Assembly: GCA_002495225.1 (NCBI GenBank)
Contig: DAEF01000145.1
Coordinates: 1 to 20,740, forward strand
Reading direction: 5' to 3'
From: Methanoregulaceae archaeon UBA288
GTDB lineage: Archaea; Halobacteriota; Methanomicrobia; Methanomicrobiales; Methanospirillaceae
DNA length: 20,740 nt
The position numbers and the translations under genes were made by a program. The notes under the pieces are model-generated. The model had not been told where the DNA came from. It did no database searches and saw only the letters and a list, made by a program, of their open reading frames with translations. Below are positions 14,129-20,740 of this stretch, in pieces. How positions within the stretch are numbered: position 1 is the stretch's first letter; each line of letters opens with the position of its first letter.

Positions 14129-15862
14129 ATGAGAACCTTACCGGTGTTACTGCTGATCGGCTTCTGCCTGCTGCTGGTACCCCTGCACGCGGCGGCGGCC
14201 GGCCCGACCATCATCGTGGCGGCAGCCGACGCGAGCATGGCGTCCAAGGCCCAGGCCCAGGTCTTCTGCAACGGGATACAGGACGAGAACCAGATCAACT
14301 ACGCGTTCACCCTGCTGCCTCCTGAGGGCGGGACGGTCCAGCTGACCGAGGGAACCTTCCACACGGCAGGGTGGATTCATCCGAAGACGAACTCGAACTT
14401 CATCGGTGCGGGCGAGGACCGAACCGTCATCAACGTCTACAACCCGACCCAGTACTACAACCCCATCCACCTCTCCCGGCCGAACGTCTACGTCAGGGGG
14501 TTCACCCTCCGCGGGATGGGCTTCTTCCTGATCCGGACCAACAACGTCGTGATCGAGGACGTCACGGTCACGAACGTGGACATCGCCGGCACCCGGCAGC
14601 CCGCGGGCGGCAACGGGATGTACTTCATCTGGGTCGACAACCCCGAGACGGGCGACATCACGTTCAAGAACTGCAAGGCGATCGACTGCAACACGCACGG
14701 CTTCAACATGAACGCGAACCGGAACGTGTCGCAGGAGCGGCAGGAGGGGGTCCTGCCCTGGACGATCAGCAACCTCCGGTTCATCGACTGCCAGGCGATC
14801 CGGTGCGGGTTCGGCGAGGCGGCGGGGTCGAACTCCGAGTTCTCGTGCGGCTTCGACATCCAGGAGGCGAACAACCTCGAGAACGTGCAGCTGATCAACT
14901 GCCTGGCCGAGGACAACTGGGAGAACGGGTTCCACGCCGAGCCGGGCTGGTACCTGGGGACCAAGAACTTCTACATGGAGAACTGCGTCAGCCGGAACAA
15001 CGGCCAGCGGAAGCCGGCCGACGCGCCGTACCGCGACTCCTACCTCTCGGGCTACTACATCCACCGCAACTCCTACCTGAAGAACTGCGTCTCGGACCAC
15101 AACAAGAACGCGGGCTTCTTCGCCCACGACGGCGTGAACACGACCTTCGATCACTGCATCGACACCGGCTCGACGTACGGGTTCAAGATCGTCAAGGGCT
15201 GCAAGGACATCACGCTCAAGGAGTGCTGGTCCCAGGACGCGAAGGAGTGGGCCTTCTGGGGGGCGTTCGGTGACAACATCCGGCTTGAGAACTTCCACCA
15301 GATGAACATGGGCGGCAAGGCCGTCGACGGCGGGGCTCCCACGCAGTCCAACATCGGGTGGTATTACCACGACTCGCAGTACCACCACTCGGTCTCGAAC
15401 TCGTACTTCGACGTCACCGGGTACGGGCCGAACGTCGAGGTGCTGAACCAGGAGGGGATCGCCAACACCTACATCCTGAACCGGGCCTCGTCGCAGTACC
15501 CGGTCCCGGCCCACCCCGACATCCAGCCCAGGTCGATCCCGCCCCTGCCCGTCGCCGGCCAGGGCAGCATCACACCGGTGGGCCCGGTCGTGACGCCCGG
15601 AGCGGTCCCGGTGATCCCGGCATCGCCGGTCGGGACGATCTCCACCCCCGGGGCCGTGACCCAGCCGACGATCGAGCCGGCCGTCACCCCCACGAGCCGT
15701 TTCGGCCAGCGAAAGGTCTCGCCGCTCCTGGTGAAGCGGACCTCGCGGGGCGTGCAGGCCGTCGTGACGACGGGCACGGGGACGCGCTCCCGCACCTTCG
15801 GCGCCGTTCGCCCCGGGTCGGCCTTCGGGTCGTTCGGCGGACGCTGGTACCCGTTCGGCTGA
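14129..15862 (+). CDS. Exported right-handed parallel beta-helix protein
   Basis: A 577-residue protein. A signal peptide (about residues 4-24: LPVLLLIGFCLLLVPLHAAAA) is followed from about residue 45 by a series of beta-helix turns of the pectate-lyase-like type. These include GGTVQLTEGTF, NVYVRGFTLRGMG, NVVIEDVTVTNVD, DITFKNCKAIDCNTHGF, NVQLINCLAEDNWENGF, NFYMENCVSRNN and SYLKNCVSDHNKNAGF. The repeated NC pairs and NGF/HGF ends are asparagine-ladder-like features of surface beta-helices. The last 100 residues are a Pro/Thr/Val linker and a basic C-terminus ending GSFGGRWYPFG. It may bind or cut polysaccharide, but I see no catalytic triad that settles this. The upstream ATG 14081 is possible, but GTGATCC before 14129 and the better signal peptide favour 14129. 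Confidence 0.83.
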   Translation: MRTLPVLLLIGFCLLLVPLHAAAAGPTIIVAAADASMASKAQAQVFCNGIQDENQINYAFTLLPPEGGTVQLTEGTFHTAGWIHPKTNSNFIGAGEDRTVINVYNPTQYYNPIHLSRPNVYVRGFTLRGMGFFLIRTNNVVIEDVTVTNVDIAGTRQPAGGNGMYFIWVDNPETGDITFKNCKAIDCNTHGFNMNANRNVSQERQEGVLPWTISNLRFIDCQAIRCGFGEAAGSNSEFSCGFDIQEANNLENVQLINCLAEDNWENGFHAEPGWYLGTKNFYMENCVSRNNGQRKPADAPYRDSYLSGYYIHRNSYLKNCVSDHNKNAGFFAHDGVNTTFDHCIDTGSTYGFKIVKGCKDITLKECWSQDAKEWAFWGAFGDNIRLENFHQMNMGGKAVDGGAPTQSNIGWYYHDSQYHHSVSNSYFDVTGYGPNVEVLNQEGIANTYILNRASSQYPVPAHPDIQPRSIPPLPVAGQGSITPVGPVVTPGAVPVIPASPVGTISTPGAVTQPTIEPAVTPTSRFGQRKVSPLLVKRTSRGVQAVVTTGTGTRSRTFGAVRPGSAFGSFGGRWYPFG

Positions 15863-15873
15863 ACGGTCCCCCC

Positions 15874-15895
15874 TCCTCTTTTTCTGCTATTTTCG
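15874..15895 (+). terminator. T-rich terminator after the beta-helix gene
   Basis: Two T-runs (15879-15883 and 15890-15893) in a pyrimidine-rich stretch lie 12-30 bases after the stop codon. This is typical of archaeal U-tract termination. No strong hairpin precedes them. Confidence 0.5.
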
Positions 15896-15981
15896 CCCGA
15901 GATAGACCCACATAGTGGGACCGCGGGGGAGACGGCCGCATCGACGACGGTGCGGACCGCGAGGGCGGGGCTTCGAATGAT

Positions 15982-15993
15982 CCTTTTTTTACA
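15982..15993 (+). promoter_or_regulatory. Probable promoter of the ugd-galU operon
   Basis: A T-run with the form CCTTTTTTTAC (15982-15992) lies 25-35 bases before ATG 16017, where a TATA element would be for a leaderless or nearly leaderless message. Confidence 0.4.
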
Positions 15994-16016
15994 TGAACAG
16001 GGACCATATGCATCGG

Positions 16017-17285
16017 ATGGAGATCGCCGTCGTGGGCGCCGGGTACGTCGGGGCGGTCACCGGAGCCGGCCTCGCCGGTCTCGGCCACCGGGTATCGTTC
16101 GTGGACCGGGACGAGGGCGTGGTGGAACGGCTGAAGCAGGGTGCCGTCGGGTTCTTCGAACCCGGGCTCGGGGAGCTCCTCGCCGAGAACCGTGAGCGGA
16201 TCGGCGCGGGCACCGATCTCGCGGCAGCAATCGCGGCGAGCGACCTGACCTTCCTCTGCGTCGGCACCCCCTCCCGCCCCGGCGGCTGGTGCGACCTTCG
16301 CGCCGTGCGGGGAGCGAGCCGGGAGATCGGGGCGGCCCTCGCCGGTTCCGGGCGGGGCCACACGCTCGTGGTCAAGAGCACGGTGCCCCCCGGGACCACC
16401 GCCGGGGTGATCCGGCCCGCCGTCGAAGGGGCCGCCGGCAGGGGCCCCGGGGAGGGGCTCCGCGTCCTGGTCAACCCCGAGTTCCTCCGCGAGGGGAGCG
16501 CGGTCCAGGACTTCTTCTCGCCGAGCCGGATCGTGATCGGCAGCGACGAGCCGGCGGGGACGGAGGTGCTCGACCGGCTCTACGAGGGGTTCAGCTGCCC
16601 GGTCGTCCGGTGCGGGTGCTCGACCGCGGAGATGATCAAGTACTCCTCGAACGCGATGCTCGCGGTCCGGATCTCGGCCGCGAACGAGATCGGCCGGTTC
16701 TGCAAGGCGCTCGGGATCGACGCGGCGGAGGTGATGCGCGCGGTCGGCCTCGACGACCGTATCGGGCCGTCCTTCCTGAACACCGGCCTCGGGTTCGGCG
16801 GGTCGTGCCTGCCGAAAGACGTGCGGGCCCTGGTCGAGCTCGGCCGTTCGCTCGGGCAGGAGCCGGCCCTCCTCTCGGCCGCCCTCGCGGTCAACGACGG
16901 GCAGCCGGCGGCGCTCCTCGACCTGGTGGAGGCGCGAATCGGCTGCGCCGGGCGGCGGATCGGCGTGCTCGGGCTCGCGTTCAAGCCGGGGACCGACGAC
17001 GTGCGCGAGAGCCGGGCGGTGCCCGTCATCCGGGGGCTGCTCGAACGCGGCGCGACGGTGGTCGCGTACGACCCGCTGGCGATGGACCGGTTCCGTCCCC
17101 TCTTCCCCGGCATCGAGTACGCCGCGACGCCCGGAGAGATGCTCGCCTCGGTCGACGCGGTGGTGATCGCGACCGAGTGGCCCGAGTTCGAAGACCTCGA
17201 CTACGGGGGGCTCGCCGTCTTCGACGGGCGGCGGTGCGAACGGGCCCGGAAGACCGCGCGGCTGTACGAGGGGCTCTGCTGGTGA
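16017..17285 (+). CDS. ugd: UDP-glucose 6-dehydrogenase
   Basis: A 422-residue cytoplasmic enzyme that would oxidise UDP-glucose to UDP-glucuronate with two NAD+. It shows the NAD-binding Rossmann start IAVVGAGYVGAVTG, followed by FLCVGTPSRPGG. Next come VKSTVPPGTT, the catalytic region NPEFLREGSAVQDF, and the substrate-binding Lys segment TAEMIKYSSNAMLAVRISAANE. The active-site Cys264 lies in GFGGSCLPKD, and the C-terminal domain contains GLAFKPGTDDVRES and VIATEW. All domains of the family are present and of normal length. UDP-N-acetyl- or GDP-sugar dehydrogenase homologues are possible alternatives. ATG 16017 fits the usual N-terminus; ATG 15993 and 16008 remain possible. Its stop overlaps the galU start (GTGA), so the enzymes are made together. 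Confidence 0.9.
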   Translation: MEIAVVGAGYVGAVTGAGLAGLGHRVSFVDRDEGVVERLKQGAVGFFEPGLGELLAENRERIGAGTDLAAAIAASDLTFLCVGTPSRPGGWCDLRAVRGASREIGAALAGSGRGHTLVVKSTVPPGTTAGVIRPAVEGAAGRGPGEGLRVLVNPEFLREGSAVQDFFSPSRIVIGSDEPAGTEVLDRLYEGFSCPVVRCGCSTAEMIKYSSNAMLAVRISAANEIGRFCKALGIDAAEVMRAVGLDDRIGPSFLNTGLGFGGSCLPKDVRALVELGRSLGQEPALLSAALAVNDGQPAALLDLVEARIGCAGRRIGVLGLAFKPGTDDVRESRAVPVIRGLLERGATVVAYDPLAMDRFRPLFPGIEYAATPGEMLASVDAVVIATEWPEFEDLDYGGLAVFDGRRCERARKTARLYEGLCW

Positions 17286-18145
17286 CCCCCGTCACGCGCG
17301 CCGTGATCCCCGCGGCAGGACTGGGCACCCGGTTTCTCCCGATGACCCGCTCGATGCCGAAAGAGATGCTCCCGGTCGGCAGGAAGCCGGTGATCCAGTA
17401 CGTGATCGAGGAGGCGGTGGCTGCCGGGATCACCGAGCTGCTGATCATCACGGGACGGGGGAAGCGGGCGCTCGAGGACTACTTCGACCGGGCCGACCCC
17501 GCCCTCGAGAGCGTGGAGAGCGAGCAGCTCGACCTGATGCTCGACGACATCAACCTCTTCTTCGTCCGGCAGAAACAGCCCCTGGGGCTCGGCGACGCGA
17601 TCCGGTACGCCGAGCCGTTCGCCTCGGGGGAGCCGTTCGTGGTCCTGCTCGGGGACACGTTCACGCGCCCGTCCTGCCTGCCGGCCCTGCTCGACGCGCA
17701 CGACGAGCACGGCCTCTCGGCGATCGCGGTCCAGCACGTCGCCCGTCACCACCTCTCGCGCTACGGCGTCGCGGCGGGCACCCCCTGCGGGCCCGACCGT
17801 CTCCGGGTCGAGACGCTCGTCGAGAAGCCGGCGCCGCACGAGGCGCCGTCAGACCTCGCGATCCTGGGGGCGTATCTTCTCACGCCCGCGATCTTCTCCG
17901 CGCTCGCTCGGACAACGCCCGGCCGGAACGGCGAGGTCCAGCTGACCGACGCCCTCCGGCTGATCGCGGAGGAGGAGGGGCTGATCGGGTGCATCTCGGC
18001 CTGCCGGCGGTTCGACATCGGCGACCCGACGAGCTGGGTGCTCGCGAACATCGAGCTCGGCCTCGCCGACCCCCACACGGGGCCGGCGATCCGGGCCCTC
18101 CTGGACGAGCTCGCCGACGACGGCGGCACCGGCCCGCGCCGGTGA
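17282..18145 (+). CDS. galU: UTP-glucose-1-phosphate uridylyltransferase
   Basis: A 287-residue nucleotidyltransferase making UDP-glucose from UTP and glucose-1-phosphate. The N-terminal signature is AVIPAAGLGTRFLPMTRSMPKEMLPVGRKPVIQYVIEEA (about residues 7-45), with the GLGTRFLP nucleotide-binding loop and the conserved PKEMLP. Then come VRQKQPLGLGDAI, the catalytic metal region VVLLGDTF, LVEKPAPHEAPS and LGAYLLTP. GNGEVQLTDALR resembles the substrate-binding stretch near the end. Length is normal. The start is GTG 17282, overlapping the ugd stop by four bases, with GAGGGG about 8 bases upstream. GalU supplies the substrate for UGD, so the pair likely makes UDP-glucuronate for glycosylation or envelope polysaccharide. 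Confidence 0.91.
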   Translation: MTPVTRAVIPAAGLGTRFLPMTRSMPKEMLPVGRKPVIQYVIEEAVAAGITELLIITGRGKRALEDYFDRADPALESVESEQLDLMLDDINLFFVRQKQPLGLGDAIRYAEPFASGEPFVVLLGDTFTRPSCLPALLDAHDEHGLSAIAVQHVARHHLSRYGVAAGTPCGPDRLRVETLVEKPAPHEAPSDLAILGAYLLTPAIFSALARTTPGRNGEVQLTDALRLIAEEEGLIGCISACRRFDIGDPTSWVLANIELGLADPHTGPAIRALLDELADDGGTGPRR

Positions 18146-18149
18146 GGGG

Positions 18150-18195
18150 AGCAGGGCCGTGACCGGGGCCGCACCCGTTCTTTTTTCGGCCGCCG
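18150..18195 (+). terminator. Terminator after galU
   Basis: A run of six T (18181-18186), followed by the short inverted repeat CGGCCGCCGGCCG, lies about 35 bases after the galU stop. It probably separates the sugar-nucleotide operon from the next gene. Confidence 0.45.
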
Positions 18196-18220
18196 GCCGA
18201 CTGCGGCGCGGAGGCCTGCT

Positions 18221-18970
18221 GTGACCGGCGACCCGTACCTAGCCGGGCCCGTGCTCGACTGGTGCGAGAAAAACGGGCTCGTCCCCGTGCCGTGCCGCCC
18301 CGGCTCCAAGGTCCCGGTGGGGGCGATCTCGAGCCGCGGTGTCTACGGCGGCTCGCCCCCCGGGCCGGCCGCGCTCCTCGCGGCGTATGGCCGCGACCGC
18401 TTCGGCGCCGCCGTCCGCGACTCGTTCCACCTCCCGACCCCGGAGCGGCTGGAGCGGATCGCGCGGTTCTGGCAAACGCCGGGCGTGCGGCTCTGGGGCC
18501 CGGAGACGGTCTCGATCTCGGTCGACATGAACTACCCGACCGCGGACGGGTTCCGGGCGAGCTGCCTCGACATCGACGACGACGCCTGCCTGCCGCTCCT
18601 CGAGCGCCCCCCTTTCGAGGGCTGCCCGGTCGTCGCCGGCCGGCACGGGGCGAAGGCGCTCTTCAAGCTCGACCGCGAGGGGGCGCAGACGCGGGCGATC
18701 ACGCAGTTCGCGGCGTCGCCCCGCGGGTCCCCCGCCATAGAGCTCTTCACGGGCTCGAAGCACGCCCTGGTCTTCGGCCTCCACCCGTCGTCGCGGCCCG
18801 ACGCGCCCGTGACCTACCGGATCGTCCGTCACCGGGACCGGCCCCTCCCCGTCCTCGGGTGGAGCGCGGTCTCGGCGGCGGCCCTCGGGTTCGCCCGGGA
18901 GCGGGACCTCCTGGTCAGGAAGGGGGCGGGGCCGGACCTCGACCAGGCCGGGCTCGAGCGGTGGATCTAG
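18221..18970 (+). CDS. Stand-alone prim-pol (archaeo-eukaryotic primase superfamily) domain protein
   Basis: A 249-residue protein resembling the bifunctional DNA primase/polymerase N-terminal domain (PF09250). Seen features: the family-like opening DWCEKNGLVPVPCRPGSKVPVG (about 13-34) and an Asp motif CLDIDDD (Asp117/Asp119) for metal binding. AGRHGAKALFKL (His142) lies where primases carry (S)xHh, but it lacks the usual Gly-rich GGGHH form. IELFTG (Glu174) and HALVFGLHPS (about 181-190) complete the pattern. No helicase or replication domain follows, whereas many family members are fused to one. Such domains make RNA/DNA primers in plasmids, viruses and repair. The variant second motif could mean an inactive domain. 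GTG 18221 is well supported by GGAGG six bases upstream. Nothing around it is replication-related. Confidence 0.65.
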   Translation: MTGDPYLAGPVLDWCEKNGLVPVPCRPGSKVPVGAISSRGVYGGSPPGPAALLAAYGRDRFGAAVRDSFHLPTPERLERIARFWQTPGVRLWGPETVSISVDMNYPTADGFRASCLDIDDDACLPLLERPPFEGCPVVAGRHGAKALFKLDREGAQTRAITQFAASPRGSPAIELFTGSKHALVFGLHPSSRPDAPVTYRIVRHRDRPLPVLGWSAVSAAALGFARERDLLVRKGAGPDLDQAGLERWI

Positions 18971-18978
18971 CGGCACCC

Positions 18979-19013
18979 GTTGACCGTGCAACTGTTGCCT
19001 CGTCAACATTTAT
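18979..19013 (+). promoter_or_regulatory. Operator-like nested palindrome and TATA box of the MarR gene
   Basis: GCAAC-T-GTTGC (18988-18998) is a perfect palindrome. It is flanked by a second inverted pair GTTGAC (18979-18984) and GTCAAC (19002-19007) with equal three-base spacers on both sides. The right arm abuts an A/T box CATTTATC (19007-19014), the likely TATA element. The transcript would start near 19035. MarR proteins are usually dimers binding such sites near their own promoter, so autorepression is likely. Confidence 0.65.
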
Positions 19014-19053
19014 CTTTCCGCCGGGCCCACTCCTGTGCCACATTCGGGATACC

Positions 19054-19494
19054 ATGTCCGACGAAATGCCGCTGGCCCGACTCCTCGGGATCGTGCTCCA
19101 GCACTACTATGCCACCCTGAACGAGCGCCTGCGCCCGTTCGGGCTCTCCGCCGGACAGGTGCCCGTCATGCTCAGCCTCGCCGTCTGCCAGAACGTCACG
19201 CAGGAGGCGCTCGCACGCCACTTCCACGTCGACAAGGGCGCGGTCGCCCGCGCCGCGCGGCGGCTCGAGGAGGGCGGGTTCATCCGGCGCGAGACCGACC
19301 CGGCCGACCGGCGCGCCGTCCGGCTCTTTCTGACCGCCGAGGGGGAGCGGGTCGTCCCGGAGTTCGTCAGGTTCGGGCGCGAATGGGAGGAGGCGGTCAC
19401 GTCCGGGCTCGATGCCCGAGAGCAGGCGGTGCTCCGGTCGCTCCTCGCCCGGATGGCCAGGGGCTGTGCCGACGGGGGCTGCTGCGATGAGTAA
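19054..19494 (+). CDS. MarR-family transcriptional regulator
   Basis: A 146-residue winged-helix regulator. Helices at the start (about residues 6-30) form the dimerisation part. The DNA-binding part is LSAGQVPVMLSLAVCQNVTQEALARHFHVDKGAVARAARRLEEGGFIRRETDPADRRAVRLFLTAEG, with the recognition helix at VDKGAVARAARRLEEGG and the wing residues RxTDPADRRAVRLFLT, an excellent match to the family. It has Cys residues near the end (GCADGGCCDE), which may or may not sense thiol stress. ATG 19054 starts the family core. The gene overlaps the downstream MATE transporter by eight bases, so it probably represses that exporter from the palindrome at 18979-19007. Confidence 0.9.
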   Translation: MSDEMPLARLLGIVLQHYYATLNERLRPFGLSAGQVPVMLSLAVCQNVTQEALARHFHVDKGAVARAARRLEEGGFIRRETDPADRRAVRLFLTAEGERVVPEFVRFGREWEEAVTSGLDAREQAVLRSLLARMARGCADGGCCDE

Positions 19495-20740
19495 AAGCGG
19501 CGACCTCGACAGCGGGTGCCTCCCGCGCCGGCCCGAGACGGCCGGCGTCGCGCTCCTCCGCGGCGACCCGAAGACCGCGATCGTCCGCCTCTCGGCCCCC
19601 ATGATCGCAGCCATGCTCCTGATGTCGAGCTACAACGTCGTGAACGCGATCTGGGTCGCCGGGCTCGGATCGGACGCCATGGCCGCGATCGGGTTCATCA
19701 CGCCGGTCTTCATGATCGTGATGGGGCTCGGCAACGGCCTCGGCGCCGGGGTCACCTCGACGATTGCGCGGCGGATCGGCGCCTGCGACCGGAACGGGGC
19801 GAACAACGCGGCCGTGCACGCGGTCCTGCTGGCGCTCGGTCTCGCGGCGGTCATGACCGTCCCGTTCGTGCTGCTGGCCGAGCCGATCGCGGCCCTCTTC
19901 GGAGCGGGCGCGATCGCGCCGCTCGCAGCCGAGTACGCACAGGTGATCTTCGCCGGGACGGTCTTCTTCCTCTTCGTGAACGTCGGCTACGCCGTGCTCC
20001 GGGCCGAGGGTGACGCGAAGCGGACCATGTACGCCATGGTCGCCTCGGCGCTCCTGAACATCGTCCTCGACCCGATCCTGATCTACTGGGCCGGGCTCGG
20101 GATCGCCGGGGCGGCCTGGGGCGCGATCGTCTCGATCGCGATGGTCACGGGAATCCTGCTGTACTGGTTCTTTGTGAAGCGCACCACCTACGTCTCGATC
20201 CGGTGGGCCGACTTCGTCCCCGACCGCCGGGTGATCGCCGACATGCTCCAGGTGGGCCTGCCGGCGTCGCTCGAGTTCGGACTGATGTCGACGCTCGCGA
20301 TCGTCGTGAACTGGATGCTCGTGGCGACGGCCGGAACCGACGCGGTCGCCGTCTACACGGCCGGGTGGCGGATCGTGATGTTCGCGATCATCCCGATCGC
20401 GGCGATCGGGACCTCGGTGGTCGCGGTGGCCGGCGCGGCGTACGGGGCGCGGCAGTTCGCGAAGCTCCGGGTCTCGCACCGGTTCGCCGTCGGGCTCGGG
20501 GTGGGTATCGGCCTCTTCCTGAGCTCGGTGACCTATGTCTTCGCCCGGCCGATCGCCTCGATCTTCGCCTACGCCCCGGAGAGCGCGCCGCTCGCACCTA
20601 TGATCGCGTCCTTCCTCGCGACGATGTGCTTCTTCTTCCCGTTCGTCGCGCCGGGGATGATCTCGGGCTCGATCTTCCAGGGGACCGGCCGGGGGATCTA
20701 CTCACTCGCCATGAGCGTCCTGCGGAACCTGGTCTTCATC
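19487..20740 (+). CDS. MATE-family multidrug/cation efflux transporter (partial, 3' end outside)
   Basis: 418 codons are seen with no stop, so the gene continues past the window. The hydrophobic protein has a MATE-type N-terminal half: LSAPMIAAMLLMSSYNVVNAIWVAGLGSDAMAAIGF, GLGAGVTSTIARRIGA, GYAVLRAEGDAKRTMYAMVASALLNIVLDPILIYWAGLGIAGAAWG. It also has the second-half repeat start QVGLPASLEFGLMSTLAIVVNWMLVATAG. The family exports drugs or cations using H+ or Na+ gradients and has twelve membrane helices; about ten are in view. ATG 19487 overlaps the regulator gene by eight bases and GGGGG lies about 7 bases upstream. The overlap shows joint expression. Confidence 0.92.
   Translation, partial: MSKSGDLDSGCLPRRPETAGVALLRGDPKTAIVRLSAPMIAAMLLMSSYNVVNAIWVAGLGSDAMAAIGFITPVFMIVMGLGNGLGAGVTSTIARRIGACDRNGANNAAVHAVLLALGLAAVMTVPFVLLAEPIAALFGAGAIAPLAAEYAQVIFAGTVFFLFVNVGYAVLRAEGDAKRTMYAMVASALLNIVLDPILIYWAGLGIAGAAWGAIVSIAMVTGILLYWFFVKRTTYVSIRWADFVPDRRVIADMLQVGLPASLEFGLMSTLAIVVNWMLVATAGTDAVAVYTAGWRIVMFAIIPIAAIGTSVVAVAGAAYGARQFAKLRVSHRFAVGLGVGIGLFLSSVTYVFARPIASIFAYAPESAPLAPMIASFLATMCFFFPFVAPGMISGSIFQGTGRGIYSLAMSVLRNLVFI

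Noticed and set aside
16289..17281. Upstream extension of the galU frame through ugd
   Set aside because: Shadow of ugd. The GalU signature starts immediately after GTG 17282, which has a suitable ribosome-binding site and overlaps the ugd stop.
1..20740. CRISPR arrays, rRNA genes and canonical tRNA genes
   Set aside because: I saw no regularly spaced identical repeats, no rRNA-like sequence and no tRNA with all canonical features. The structure at 1822-1906 is the nearest case and is incomplete.

Overview
This window looks like archaeal chromosome of high G+C. It is probably from a methanogen related to Methanomicrobiales, but that is inferred from gene content and not proven. Evidence for an archaeon: A/T-rich TATA-like boxes about 26 bases upstream of several starts, with some transcripts apparently leaderless; Shine-Dalgarno-like GTGAT(CC) and GGAGG sites; many secreted or lipid-anchored proteins with Pro/Thr-rich tails; and a nitrogenase-superfamily cluster of a kind expected in methanogens. 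Most of the window is clearly G+C-rich, but the first ~0.85 kb and the stretch around 1.8-2.3 kb look less so.

Layout. 1-844: decayed IS256-family transposase. 936-1592: class I SAM methyltransferase. 1593-2326: a gene-poor stretch with an odd tRNA-like inverted structure. 2327-3154: exported protein with a Pro/Thr-rich tail. 3368-3640 (minus): small three-helix membrane protein. 3974-7849: exported C69 Ntn-hydrolase peptidase, CPBP intramembrane protease, thioredoxin-fold lipoprotein and a small cupin, all on the plus strand. 7926-10859: three tightly packed nitrogenase-like genes (a NifH-like ATPase and two short component-1-like proteins), followed by a YwbE-family protein (10888-11103). 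11159-13780 (minus): HEAT-repeat protein, lipoprotein with two Lipoprotein_15-type repeats, PspC-domain membrane protein and a small exported protein. 14129-15862: exported right-handed beta-helix protein. 16017-18145: UDP-glucose dehydrogenase and GalU, a translationally coupled pair that makes UDP-glucuronate precursors. 18221-18970: stand-alone prim-pol (AEP) domain protein. 19054-20740: MarR regulator overlapping a MATE exporter that runs off the window; a nested palindrome just upstream is a likely operator.

The most interesting system is the three-gene nitrogenase-like cluster. The H protein keeps every hallmark (P-loop, switch regions, both [4Fe-4S] cysteines). Each of the two component-1-like proteins keeps a Cys triad at the positions of the nitrogenase P-cluster ligands. 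Both proteins are much shorter than NifD/NifK, and no Nif cofactor-assembly gene lies in the window. This suggests a reductase acting on an unknown substrate, not N2 fixation. The promoter region of the cluster carries a 9-bp inverted repeat placed symmetrically around a TATA-like box.
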